Shown here piece after piece: positions 8,614-22,935 of a stretch of 64,000 nucleotides of DNA; position 1 is the first letter of the stretch, and the number at the start of each line of letters is the position of its first letter. Under the pieces are notes generated by a model that did no database searches, had not been told where the DNA came from, and saw only the letters and a program-made list of their open reading frames with translations. The translations under genes and the position numbers were made by a program. Source of the stretch: Cliona cf. orientalis (Eukaryota; Porifera; Demospongiae; Clionaida; Clionaidae); contig OZ005700.1 in NCBI GenBank assembly GCA_963930775.1, forward strand, positions 1,443,476 through 1,507,475, read 5' to 3'.

Positions 8614-9785
8614 ATGGCAACACTCCAACAAATCGACAGTGCACCTCCTTTGCTCCGCAGCGCCATCACTGGCCAACCAAGCAGCCATCAAGAAGCAGCC
8701 GCCATACCGCGAAACTCAAAAGTCACTCCAAAAGAAAAGGAACACGCCCCTTCAGTCAACACTTCACACCTGAAGGACCCTCCTCCCTCACCACCTCAGG
8801 CATTGTCCCACAACATCTTCCAGCAGGAGCTCGAGGATTCTGAGGGCGAGCTGGAGCAGGAAGAGGAGGACATCCTTGGAGCCACTATTGAAGGAGATGA
8901 AGTTGGAAAGCTGCTGAGGACTACTGTTAGTGAATTGGAAGCCGCACTCCAGGTATTATACTGAGGATAATATTAAAACTACTCTTGTATTGATGCCACA
9001 ATTAACAGAAAGGCACTGTTATTGGAGTGTTAAGATACTCTACATACAATACTTCATGCCCATTGCAAGAAGTAGGAAACCATTGTATAATTATTATTAT
9101 TATCGTAGGACTCACGTAAACTACTGGCTGAGCGTGATGAGGAATTGGGAAGGCTACGCAGTGAACTGGAGCGCTACAAACAGCAGGCCGCAAAGGAGAT
9201 TGCCAATAAGACCAAGCTGGCTCAGGCTTTGGACGAGAGCCACGGACATGCCAGGGAACTGGAAGAACTACTACAGACTTGGCAGCTGGAGGTAGATATT
9301 TTATGCGAAGTGAAATAAGGTTATGATAACAATACAATTCCACTTTTATTGAATTTCAGCTACGTGAATCTAAAGTGCAAGGGGAGAGACTGCAAGCCTA
9401 CTTGCAGCGAGAGCAAGCAAGATCATCAGAGCTAGAGAGAAGACACACGGAGAATCTACAACAAAAGGAGAAAGAAGTTGAGCAGCTGAAATCCCAGCTG
9501 ATAGAGGCCAGGCAGAAGCTGAGTCAGCAACAATCTCTACACCCAGCGCAGCGTCGCAAGTCCAGCACTGTCCTAGCCACTGACAGCAACCCAGGCCCCG
9601 AAGGGATGGATGAGTCAAAGCTACAGTTCTTGAAACAAGCCGTCTTTCACCTGCTAACTGATTTTCACGCGGACGACCAACTGAGAGCCATAATATCCAT
9701 ACTGGATTTCAGCGCACAAGAACGAAAAGCTGTCTATGCCAAAACACAGGAAAAGAAGAAGGCAACAAGGGGACTGTACACATAA
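8614..9785 (+). CDS. Coiled-coil protein with C-terminal GRIP-like domain
   Basis: Three exons, 8614-8952, 9109-9291 and 9360-9785, all joined in phase 0, giving 315 aa. Residues 1-90 are low complexity with acidic runs. Residues of about 95-240 form heptad-rich coiled coil (ELEAALQ, LLAERDEELGRLRSELE, LEELLQTWQLE, RRHTENLQQKEKEVEQLKSQL). The last 60 residues (FLKQAVFHLLTD...LRAIISILDFSAQERKAV) resemble a GRIP domain, which binds Arl1-GTP at the trans-Golgi (golgin-97, golgin-245, GCC1). The usual invariant Tyr at the start of GRIP is Phe here. Golgi tethering is inference. The protein is short for a golgin, and I cannot name an orthologue. Confidence 0.75.
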
Positions 9786-9982
9786 AGTTAATAGTATATT
9801 ATATATTATACTGTAACTATAACATGAGAGACTTTGGTATGGAAATTGTACCATAATATTATTATTATGATCACCATTACATTACTTACCCTCTTCTGAT
9901 TGCAATTTACCAAAACACAGAAAGATAGCACAACATTATAATATTATATAAAAACAGATTTTGTACACCTTATGATGTGCTA

Positions 9983-11140
9983 TCATGTTCCCGATAGCAG
10001 TTTCTCCAGTTGTTTTTTGTACTGTGCGACTACCTTGTGGTTCATGAAGATCAGCTGCCCGTTGGGCAGAAACTGGTGCAATATGGCAGTGGCCTTTTCT
10101 GGCTTAAGCATAATCTGTAGATGCATAACATTATTATAGGAGATACCTCATCAGGATGGTGCAAGTGCTAAGCTTAGTCCCCAGTATTATCAATAAAAAG
10201 GTGACCTTATTTTTTTCACAGGTTACGTAGTATCACAATGGCAGGCAGTAATGTGTCAGTGTGGATCATATTTTGATCACTCATGTGTCTGATTCACTGA
10301 CCTCAGCGTTCCCTTGTTCATGAGACGTCACATGCTCCAGGAAGAACTTCATGATGGTATTGAGCACAAACTCAGCGAGTATTCTATTCTCATCTGATTC
10401 ACATAACATCACATACGCACACCTGGGCAGAGAGTCAAATTCAATCCATTCGGTGATGGTATCAGTCGGCTTAAACTCACCCATCCTTTACCAGCCAGAG
10501 GACAACCTTGGGAGAGGTGAAAGGGTCACCAGCTGATAATCTGAACACACCAAACACTTTGCATTAATCTGGGATGCTAGGAAGTGTGCCCTATCACTTA
10601 CCGAAAAAGTCCCTTTTCAACTGTAGGGCTATTAAATTGGTGGAAATATTAGACAGTAAAACTATTCACAAATTCATTCTTGTTATACAATAACGTACTC
10701 TTCAGTTGCAGAGCCACCAGATAGGTAGTCCTCCTTCAACTTCTGCTGAAGACGGTCCTTTGCAGCCACCTTGAAGCCATACTCCGTCTGGATACGACAG
10801 GCAACTTGCATCAGCTGCTCCTTCCTGATCGAGCGGAGAGAATCAACCATCACAGCCTGCAAAAAAAAATGTAGCAAGAATTCTTTAAGGTAGCTTGTTC
10901 AGAATACGAGAAGCTAGGTAGTTTGTAGCACATGTAGCATAATAATATGGAGATTCAATTCAGAGATTAAACATGTCTCTGGTGTGAAGGCCCAGGGGCA
11001 GTAGCATGGCCTGGACGCTGACACTGAAATTATTTTAGGCATACCTCATTGGCTGCTAATTGGAGGTCATCTCCGAATACTGCAGAGTGGAGCATCCTGC
11101 AAGGGGAGCCCACGGAGTGGCAGAGGAAAGCAAACACCAT
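9983..11140 (-). CDS. AP5S1: AP-5 complex subunit sigma-1
   Basis: Six coding exons on the minus strand: 11140-11045, 10856-10695, 10620-10602 (a 19-nt microexon), 10532-10481, 10422-10302 and 10114-9983, for 193 aa (human about 200). Recognisable blocks are MVFAFLCHSV...CRMLHSAVFG at the N-terminus, SLRSIRKEQLMQVA, DPFTSPKVVLWL, CAYVMLCESDENRILAEF and the C-terminal ILHQFLPNGQLIFMN. These align in order with the sigma subunit of the fifth adaptor complex. AP-5 acts with SPG11 and SPG15 in late-endosome-to-Golgi retrieval. The donor of exon 2 could lie 6 nt further on (10689). The start is shared with a divergent ADA promoter only 149 bp away. Confidence 0.86.
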
Positions 11141-11289
11141 CTTCCCGAAAAAAGTGCTGATCACGCATAAAGCTGGGGTGGGTGGAGTTAGTGTGATGGG
11201 TGTGTCCACTTGCTTTGTGATAAAATTGGTGGCACTGACCGCAACTCTTCGATATATCGTCAGCTGATAGCCTGATCTGTTTACAGAAG

Positions 11290-13235
11290 ATGTCTTCAGC
11301 TAGCAAGTACGCTAAACTGCCTAAGGTAAAGATGAGATTGAATCTCGAACGTAGACAATAGCAGGAGTAGACGACTACAAATATCTACGTAATTATCACA
11401 TGTTATCAAGATTGTCTCACCTATCACCTTAGGTTGAGCTTCACGTGCATGCTGACGGAGCCTGCAGGATAGAGACTCTGAGAGAGCTGGCTCGTGAGTA
11501 TAATGTCCATGAGAATGGGAAGCCATTGCCCTACGATGATCTGAAGAAATTCAAGGCGTGCGTAGGCCTCCCAGATGGGGCCACATCTCTGCAAGACTTC
11601 CTCAAGGTGTTTCACACTCTCGACAAGATACTCAGGTGTGTACTGATCATAATTTTTTTTGAATGGTCATTAAAATTTTGTTCACAGAACCAGGGAGGCA
11701 CTGGAGAGGATAGCCTATGAGTTCTGTGAGGACTGTAAGCAGCAGAACGTGCTCTATGCGGAGTACCGCTACAACCCTTTCCCCCTCTCGGAGGTCCAGG
11801 GGTCTCCGAGTGGAAGGGAGTTCTGTGATGCCATCATAACTGGCCTGGAGAGGGGACAGAAGGAGTTTGGAGTCACTGTTCGATCCATTGTGTGCTTCAT
11901 GAGACCAAGGCCAGGTCTGTTCACGATTGAAAACAAAATCATTAAAGCCCCTGAGTAACCCTATAATGCATAATATTATGGTATAAGCACCTTAAATGTC
12001 AGTAATTTACCAACTGAGACCAACGTACGACACTTTAGATTAGACATTGTATACAGCAACATTGTACCGCTAGTGGCTCTGCCTATTATATTTTGAGAGG
12101 GAAATGGGTGACCTTGTGATAGAATATAAACCTTAATGTCTAAAATAGATTATTGCACTCTTGCTTTATATAATATTGTATCCATCCAGATCTTGTAATG
12201 GATGCTGTAAAGTTGGCTGAGGAGTTCAAATCTCGTGGTGTCGTTGGTGTGGACATCGCTGGTGACGAGCTGATGCCGCTCGATCCTCGCCACATCGAGG
12301 GATTCAAGAAAGCCAAGGATCTTGGCTTCAACATTACCGTCCATGCTGGTGAGTCTGGCCCAGCAGCCAGCGTCAAGACGGCCATTGAAGAGCTGGGAGC
12401 CACTCGAATCGGCCATGGCTACCATGTCATTGATGATGAGTCTATCTACCAGCTAGCCAGAGAGAAAGGAATTCATTTTGAAGTTAGCAATATCCTGTAC
12501 TTGTAATCTATGCATAGAGTGGGAGTATAATAATATTATTGTTATGGATTGCACCATCCACTTGAAATAGAAGCCTTGAAGCTCAGGCACAATTATGTGC
12601 AGTAGACCATAGATATTATATATAGATATGTACGGTTTATGTAATATCTATGACTAGACCTGTAGTGATCCTATTCTCACTGTGTTCTGCTGCAATCCAC
12701 TGTGCACTCAATAATAGGAGTGACTTGCATACACTTGCATTGAACTGATGGTACTCTCTTATGTATAATATAGTACAGTCTGTGTATAATATACTGATGT
12801 AACCACAATGTCATGATTGTGATATGATGACATACCTTAGGTGTGTCCCTCGTCCAGTATTTCTACCAAGTCTGCCATCTTTGAGGCACACGCTGTGAAG
12901 AAGTTTGCCGAGGATGGTGTCAGTTTCTCCATCAACACTGATGACCCTGGGGTCATCTTCTGCTCTATGATCAATGAGTTTGATATTGCTGAACAGAAAA
13001 TCGGACTGACAAAGGAGCAGCTTATCCAATCGGTAGGCATGAAAATACATGCATTATAATAGTACACTTATTTTTATGATTAATGGAGAAGAATTCCACA
13101 GACATAATAATATATTTCTGGTTATAGGTACTCCATGCAGCCAAGGCAAGCTTCTTGCCAGAGGATGAGAAATCAAAACTGGTGTCAGAAGTCCAGGAGA
13201 AACTAGCACTGTATGAGAAGGAGACCAGTTCGTGA
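11290..13235 (+). CDS. ADA: Adenosine deaminase
   Basis: Exons 11290-11325, 11433-11635, 11688-11914, 12190-12482, 12841-13032 and 13128-13235 give 352 aa (human ADA 363). It converts adenosine and deoxyadenosine to inosine and deoxyinosine in purine salvage, in the cytosol. Metal and catalytic motifs are all present: VELHVHADG (the two zinc His), VDIAGDE, TVHAGES (catalytic Glu and His), RIGHGYHV, HFEVCPSSS and SINTDDPG (the Asp pair). The common HVHLDG carries Ala in place of Leu. There is no signal peptide, which separates it from the secreted ADA2/ADGF family. Conserved REALERIAYEFCED and AAKASFLPEDEK favour ADA1 over the ADAL branch. It is divergent from AP5S1. Confidence 0.95.
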
Positions 13236-13406
13236 ACTGATATAATATAATCAAAAGTACCTTGAGCAGTTAGTGTTCTTTGACATAGGTTTTTTTTTTT
13301 AACTTTATCCACTTCTCTTCTGAATCATTATTAAATTTTTTAGCAACCACTTATTATAAAATTAATGAAACGTGAATTTTGTGATATGAGCATGGCCAAA
13401 TCATTA

Positions 13407-14768
13407 TCACAAGACAGCTGCAGAAGTCCCTTTGGCAAACAACTGCACGTTCCTGTCACTCAGTTTGTACTGTACACACTTCACTGCAGGTGAGGAAGAC
13501 CTAGTAGTGCTAGCCGTTCCTTCACTGCCTCCTCCTCCTCCTCCTGGGTCTCGCCATTCCACTGTAAGCTACAAGAGGAGGAGGGAAATTGAATCCTACA
13601 CTGATACACATCTAGCTGTATTGAATCTGATGCAAGTGGCCTGCATTCAGATTAAGTTTAGAGTGAGCATGTCATACTGAAAGCTGATGGGGACCCGGTA
13701 TATACTGTTAAATCTTACATTTCCGTGGACATCCTTTGAATAACCAGTAGACAGTCCTTGAACGTGAAGTGAGAGATGGCAGGCGTGGAGAAGGTGCTTT
13801 CTCAGCAGCTGCTCTGGCTCATCACTGTCAGCTCCCTCACAGTGAACCATGGCCACTAAGCAACCAGTACCCTGGGGATATATAAATAGCTATTAACAGA
13901 CTGTGCACCCCACCCTCTAAAGATCTAGACTAATGTGATTCACATTGCATGGTCCCTGTGGAGAGAGGAGCATTTGTCTGCAGTAGCTGATAAAAGACAC
14001 CACTTCACTGAGCTGCACTCCCAGGCTTAGCAGGACACTCAGGTCGTCAATCACCAGACAAATAGGTCTATCAGGTTCTGACAGAGCACCACTCTCAATG
14101 GAGCGATACACTTTTTGATATAATTCACGTAATGTCGATTTGCTAGGGTGGTGGAAGTAAAGTAAACTAATCACCAAGACATTGTGCAATTTCCTAACCT
14201 GTCTAGGGAGAATACAATATGTGAACCATCGCCAGACGCTGTTGAGCTATCCATTTTGACAACTCCATCTTTTTTCGACGAGGCTGAATCATCTGCTAAA
14301 CCTCCTCTGCTCAGCAAGTGAGTGAGGCAGTCAATGAACACAAATTTTCCACTCTCCTCCAGTTTGCTGAGGTTGACACCAAGCTTCAGCGCTATCGAGT
14401 GGTAGTGGATCAACGACTGAGCAAAGGATATCAGATACGTGAGATGGCCATCTGAACAAAAACGAAAATTAATGGTTTACGTAGCTAGCTGTGGTGGTAT
14501 ACACAGGATTTTTCATGAGCATGCCATAATATTTCTTTCTTGCCTTGCAGTGCCTGTGTGATGTAGTGATGAATTAGAAACCCACCATCTGTCATTGAAT
14601 CAGAGACAAGCACAAACTGTCCCTGCATGAGGAGTAAATTACAAAGAAGAGTAGCTATTAAAAGCTAATATTTGTAATTTTTTCCTATCTCTCTCTAGGA
14701 TATTCACTGCTTACCAGGTTGCCTGTGCTACCACTCCTATGGAGAAATGAGGCCAACTCCTTCAACAT
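13407..14768 (-). CDS. ELP6: Elongator complex protein 6
   Basis: Six exons: 14768-14715, 14622-14544, 14451-14199, 14142-13944, 13871-13719 and 13568-13407, for 299 aa. Elp6 is a RecA-fold ATPase-like subunit of the Elp456 ring, which with Elp123 makes cm5U/mcm5U on the wobble uridine of tRNAs. Landmarks are MTDGGFLIHHY, LIHYHSIALKLGVNL, ICLVIDDLSVLLSLG, CLVAMVHCEG, GLSTGYSKDVHGN and the C-terminal VQLFAKGTSAAVL, in the same order as human ELP6. A poly-Gly insert of six residues precedes the C-terminal block. Intron 2 has a GC donor (CAAG|GCAAGA) rather than GT. Confidence 0.9.
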
Positions 14769-15148
14769 TTCTCTAGCAGTTGGATGGGCGGGGCTTATAG
14801 TCTATCGACTCCGCCCTATTAAAAATTCCAGTTTTGCCTTCTGGAGAGTTGATATAGGAGAGACCACCCCTTGATCGAGGATCTGGGAGAAAGCGGCATG
14901 TAAGGTGAGACTTAGAGAGATCTTGCGCGCCATGTGGTATGTTTGATGCTTACCATACCCTCATTTTTTCATATAAAGGCTGGGCAAATTCCTTGAGCAC
15001 CATAGACAGTGGACATACTTCCATGCAGCAGCGGCTCAGAGACTCATGCTGCTTGCTGCCAAAACTTTAAATTTATACTAGGGAAGACTTGGGCAGGTAC
15101 CCAATTTTTGTTCAGTGGTATTACCCTCTACGCAACACACTGAAGGAG
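14769..15148. other. Divergent intergenic region, ELP6 / GTSF1-like
   Basis: 380 bp between two start codons. It may hold 5' UTR exons. I see no further gene or repeat. Confidence 0.4.
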
Positions 15149-17041
15149 ATGGCTTCTTATGAAGACCCTGATGAACTGATTCCCTGCCCCATGGACCCTG
15201 TCCACATGGTGGCAAGGAAGAGAATGCCCTACCACATAATGAAGTGCCAGAAGGTAAGTTCACCTGCTGGTATGGATGATGAAACACCTGTCCTTGGGTC
15301 CCCCTCTTTGTAGCTATGCTGTTTGCAGGAGTAGGTTATGGTTTGTGGTTGAGACAAGTACAGCCTACAACCACCCTAGCTTGGACAGCAGAGCATATTT
15401 CCCACAGATGTGCTTGGCTTGCATCCTTCCTTTATTAAATTATGTGTATATACTTCCCAGTAAGGCCATTTTTTCCACAATGATTATGTGTTTTACCCTC
15501 TACTTGCAGAATTTTGATCAGAGAAAATTTGCAAAATGTCCTTTCAATGCTCGTCATGTTGTTCCAAAGCATGAGTTTGATGACCACCTGAAGCACTGCC
15601 CAGATAGGGTGAGTGAGTATGCAGCAGTGCATGATTTAATACTCTCTCCAGCTCATGTGTAATTATTGGTGGAAAAAGATTGCCTATCATCCTTGTGGGA
15701 TTTGTTGAACTGCACCACAGCTAATTTTCTTGTGGTAGCTATATATAGAGCAGTATCAAGGTCAAACTCACCATTGTGTAGGGGGTGCACCAAAAATGGC
15801 CACCAATACTAACAAGGCTCACTTTGCTTATAATTATCATTTTTAGCACTTGGCTGAGGTAGAGATCATGAAAGAACAAGGTGAGAATCACTGCAAAATA
15901 GTTACACTATATACTCAGTGCTGTGTAACAGCTGACCCTCATTTTCACCACTTTAGAGGACCTGGAGAGAGAGAGGGAGGGCACTATCCTCAAGGGTAAC
16001 ACCAGTGTACCGACCTCCAACTTTGTCCCTGAAAGCACAGAGAGTTGGGATGATGAGAGTAAGCAAGCCTTGTCACTTTACAGTGTGTTTTTTGTCTGCC
16101 TTATATTATCTCATTATGTTTTTGTCTGTGTTTGTTGTATCAAAGTTAATTTTTTAATTGTGACCCTTACAGACTATGTGGTGGAGATTGCCCCTCGTGA
16201 GGGTCTGTTTTCATCCAGTCAAGGTAGGGAGGGGGTGGAGCAGAGGAGGAGGCCTCAGCAGCGACCTAGAGCTCAAGTCAGCAACCCTCCGGAACTTAGG
16301 ATGCCACGTGGTGCTCAGAGTGGCACTGGATCTGAGGTACGTACATGATGACACATGTAGTGTGACTCTTGACTCTCACTCACACTCTCTCCATCTCTCT
16401 CTCTCCCCCCCCCTCTATTATGTACACGTGTAGGTGTACAACTATTCAGTTCAGCAACGCCACCATCAAGAGGAGCCACCTCCACCACCTCCACAGCATC
16501 AGTTGCAGCAGTTGGCACACTCTCCACCTCGGGCGCCGTCAATGGGCCGTGGGAGGGGGAGGGGGAGAGGGAGAGGGAGGGAACCTTTGGTTGCTCCGGT
16601 TGGACGGCAGCCGCCACCGGGACAGCCAAAGGTACAGCAGCAACCTCCTCTTCCACGCCCAGGAGGAGTGGCTCCCCCTCCCGGCTTTCCAGCAGCCCAG
16701 GCCACCACCAACCAGTCCAATAATGAAGGAGAAGGAGAGGAGCTTCTAAAACGGGAGAGAAAGTTAAGGAAGATGTTGAGACAAGTAAGTAGAAACTATC
16801 TATATATATAGCCATGATTAGAAAATTCGGAACAAAACTAACGACGATGACAGTATTGTGTACTGATAGCGTGTACTTAGTGAACATTAATAATTTATTT
16901 TTTAAGATTGAGACGTTGGAGGAGAAGCGGGAGAGAGGTGAAGTCCTCGACTCGGACCAGCAGGCCAAGCTCTTACGTAAACGGGATGTTGTCATTCAGT
17001 TGGAGCAGGTGGAGGCAAAGAAAAAGACACTCGGTTGTTGA
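15149..17041 (+). CDS. GTSF1: GTSF1-like CHHC zinc-finger protein with RG-rich tail
   Basis: Seven exons: 15149-15253, 15510-15608, 15847-15880, 15957-16058, 16173-16336, 16434-16784 and 16907-17041, for 329 aa. Two tandem CHHC fingers occupy residues 13-66: CPMDPVH...HIMKC and CPFNARHVVPKHEFDDHLKHC. The second is nearly diagnostic of gametocyte-specific factor 1/Asterix, which partners Piwi proteins in transposon silencing. An acidic Trp motif (ESWDDE) follows, as in GTSF1. The remainder is unlike vertebrate GTSF1 (about 167 aa): a Pro/Gln-rich region, a run of six or more Gly-Arg repeats, and a charged helical C-terminus (LLKRERKLRKMLRQIETLEE). The C-terminus recalls the short helical tails of PYM and eIF2A, though I am unsure of that. 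GR repeats could be dimethylated and bind Tudor proteins (inference). Confidence 0.82.
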
Positions 17042-17472
17042 CGAGTGAGCTTGCAAGTATAGTTTGCAATTATTTGAGAATCTATTAATTTTCATAACTT
17101 CTATGATCATATATTTATCCATGCTAGACAGCCAGTTTCCTCTTTTGTACTTACATGCGTGCATAGCTACATATGCATAATATTTCAGCCCTCTCACTCG
17201 TGTCTAGACGTCTGCTAGACAGCAACATTCACTTAAATGCCTACATGACATTGTACTCGTCTTCTCAGCAATTTCTCAATTAAAAAAAATTTTTTTTTTT
17301 TTTGGACTGTCGATTTATAATTAAGATAGTTCATGAAAAGTATGTACACAATAGTTATGATTCTTCACTCAGTAGTATAAAAGGTTTTGGTACACAAATA
17401 ATGTACGTCGAGTAAATATTATAGCATGTGTAAAACTATTATTTTGTCGTGTGTGTGTGTGCATTGCATGTG
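17042..17472. other. Convergent intergenic region, GTSF1-like / MST
   Basis: 431 bp between two stop codons, AT-rich, with A/T homopolymers near 17281-17302. Presumed 3' UTRs. No gene seen. Confidence 0.5.
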
Positions 17473-20988
<3,516 letters not shown>

Positions 20989-21203
20989 CTTTACCGTCTT
21001 TACCGACTCCAATTGACTATGGACCACTTCCTCTCTTTCTCGTGTGTACGTACATGTATGTTGAGCAACAGGCCCGTGTACTTTGACCTTTCTAGCTACG
21101 TTGCATGTGCTTCACACGTGCACATGGAAATTTATCCAGGCCAAACACTGTTCTGCAAACCATAAACGAATTTTATACACAACAGTAGCTCAACACTAAA
21201 AGA

Positions 21204-21914
21204 ATGTCGCAGAATCGAGACAAAAAAGGACGGGTAAGTCTTCGTATTGGCTGCTAGGATGCGGCGATTGATCAATATTAATTATTTTGTTCTGCTGTTG
21301 ATAGGGTGGCGGTTTGTACGACAACATAGACAATCCAGAGGACGTGGATATCATCACGTTTGAGCTGGACAAGGTCCCCCTGCAGGACTTCGTTTCTTCC
21401 ATGAGAAAATCTGCTATTCACGCTGTCAAAGATGCAAAGGTTTGCATGCAAATTAATAGGTGATAATTAATTGCAGGGTGACGACATTTTCTACCCTTTA
21501 GACTTTATACAACCATGTAAACAGTGAAATTACAAAATTTGTTTCAAGCACAAGAGCCAAGACAAATGGTATGACAACTAGGTTGTTTATGTATGCGACT
21601 TATAATTATTTCATCTTTCTACAGATAAGCTCAGTTCTCTGGGTATCACTAATCCGGCTCTGGCTATTCAGATAGGAGCAATTGGGTCGGCTGGTCTCTT
21701 TGGCCTTTTACTGGCGAGGAAGAGGTCTACCTTTCGTCGAATCCTCTACCCTACTCTAGCTGGTGGCACTGTGTGGGCCGCCGTCTATTTCTCCTCGGCC
21801 ACCCACCGCACTGAAGCATGGAGTAAGATGAAAGAGATAGAGAAAGGGTACTCTAAAAGCATTGCCAAATATAGAAAGAAGAACAGTGAACAATCTGTTG
21901 ACACCAAGAGATAG
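21204..21914 (+). CDS. MICOS complex MIC26/MIC27-like (apolipoprotein O family) protein
   Basis: Exons 21204-21233, 21305-21439, 21502-21568 and 21625-21914 give 173 aa. A short polar N-terminus (MSQNRDKKGR) precedes a helical region that aligns loosely with the ApoO domain (DFVSSMRKSAIHAVKDAKTLYNHV). Two hydrophobic segments follow, flanking a basic loop: IQIGAIGSAGLFGLLLARKR and FRRILYPTLAGGTVWAAVYF. The G-x-G-LL-ARK and R-x-hYP-hA pattern is typical of MIC27/APOOL, an inner-mitochondrial-membrane protein at cristae junctions that binds cardiolipin. It lacks a clear signal or presequence and is shorter than human APOOL (268 aa). The assignment rests on the C-terminal half only. Its start lies 215 bp from the MST start on the other strand. 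Confidence 0.65.
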
Positions 21915-22051
21915 ACAAAGTACAAACATCAATTCACATAGGAGGACTAGAAATTTAGACGTCAATTTTGCCCCCATTGTATCTGTATTAGCTCTTGTGT
22001 TGTATTATTTTATCCAGGTATAAAGTTGTAACAATTTATTGTCTAAAATTA

Positions 22052-22835
22052 TTATGTCTTTGGTGATTGTGTTACAAGTGCAGGATCTTGAATTCTCCTA
22101 AAGCAAGCAATGAATACTTTGCCTCCACTGCGAGCAACCTTCTTCCCTTCCTCTGTGCTGTCTGTGAGCAGAGGGACTACAGGGTCTCTGGCATTGTCCT
22201 CAGAACTCACTCTCTCGAAGAGAGGGAATGCTTCAAAATGTTCCACCATCCAGTGGTGCAAATCTTCCACATCCGTAGCAGTATAGACGATCCCTCCCTC
22301 CTCCATGAGATATGCATACTCGGCCAGAATAGAAGAGTTGATGATTCGCCACTTGTGCTTGGCTTTCTTAAAATGTGGGTCTGGGAACAGGAAGAATAGT
22401 TTTGAGAGTTGGCCCTTGTGGAAGAAATTGGGTAGATACTTCATGGCATTAGTTCTGATGACTGAAATTTTGTCGTATTTATCGGGTTCGTTGTGTTGGA
22501 GAGCTTTGATTCTATCTTGGACATAGTCGGACACTTTGACTCTTATCTCCAGTCCGAGGATGAAAGTAGAGGGATAGAGCAGTGCCAATGAGACAAGAAG
22601 ACCTCCATAGCCACAACCAACGTCCACGAATCTCACCTGAGAGATGAAAGGCATGAAATTTTGCAGGGCAAGTGCGCATTTTCTAATAAATGCCCACCTT
22701 GTCGCCTTGCTTGAATGAGGGGTAACATTTATTCCAGTCCATGCTATCTGGATCCGTAGGATAGTCGAAGTTGTGATCGGCGAGAGGGTTAGAATGAGCC
22801 CTCTGACGATAGTACTTCTTTTGAGGGAGCTCCAT
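22052..22835 (-). CDS. METTL1: tRNA (guanine-N7-)-methyltransferase
   Basis: Two exons, 22835-22698 and 22636-22052, for 240 aa. It methylates G46 of a subset of tRNAs with WDR4 as the non-catalytic partner. The N-terminus [20 protein letters not shown] is almost identical to vertebrate METTL1. The SAM-binding loop [45 protein letters not shown] and the C-terminal [13 protein letters not shown]...FRRIQDP are all present. Length is slightly under human (276 aa). Start choice is secure because of N-terminal conservation. It is divergent from eS4, whose ATG is 101 bp away. Confidence 0.96.
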
Positions 22836-22890
22836 CTTGAGTAGCGCCACGCCTACCTCGGGTAAAGGGTTGCCACGAGGCGAATATTTG

Positions 22891-22902
22891 TGCGCATGCG
22901 CA
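22891..22902. promoter_or_regulatory. Palindromic NRF1/alpha-PAL-type site in METTL1/eS4 divergent promoter
   Basis: TGCGCATGCGCA is a perfect 12-bp palindrome and matches the NRF1 consensus YGCGCATGCGCR. It lies in the 100-bp interval between two divergent start codons. A related ATGCGC core occurs in other promoters of this window (about 4595, 8530 and 30158). Confidence 0.6.
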
Positions 22903-22910
22903 TTGCTCCA

Positions 22911-22920
22911 CCTCTTTCAC
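22911..22920 (+). promoter_or_regulatory. Possible 5' TOP pyrimidine tract of eS4 mRNA
   Basis: CCTCTTTCAC lies 16-25 bp before the ATG of the ribosomal protein gene. Such C-initiated pyrimidine tracts at the cap site confer mTOR-dependent translation of ribosomal protein mRNAs. The transcription start itself is not visible. Confidence 0.4.
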
Positions 22921-22935
22921 TCGATCAACGTCAAC

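Noticed and set aside
16315-16995. 226-codon minus-strand ORF
   Set aside because: It is antisense to the GTSF1-like exons 6-7 and spans their intron. Its low-complexity Pro/Val runs come from the GR/Pro-rich coding strand.
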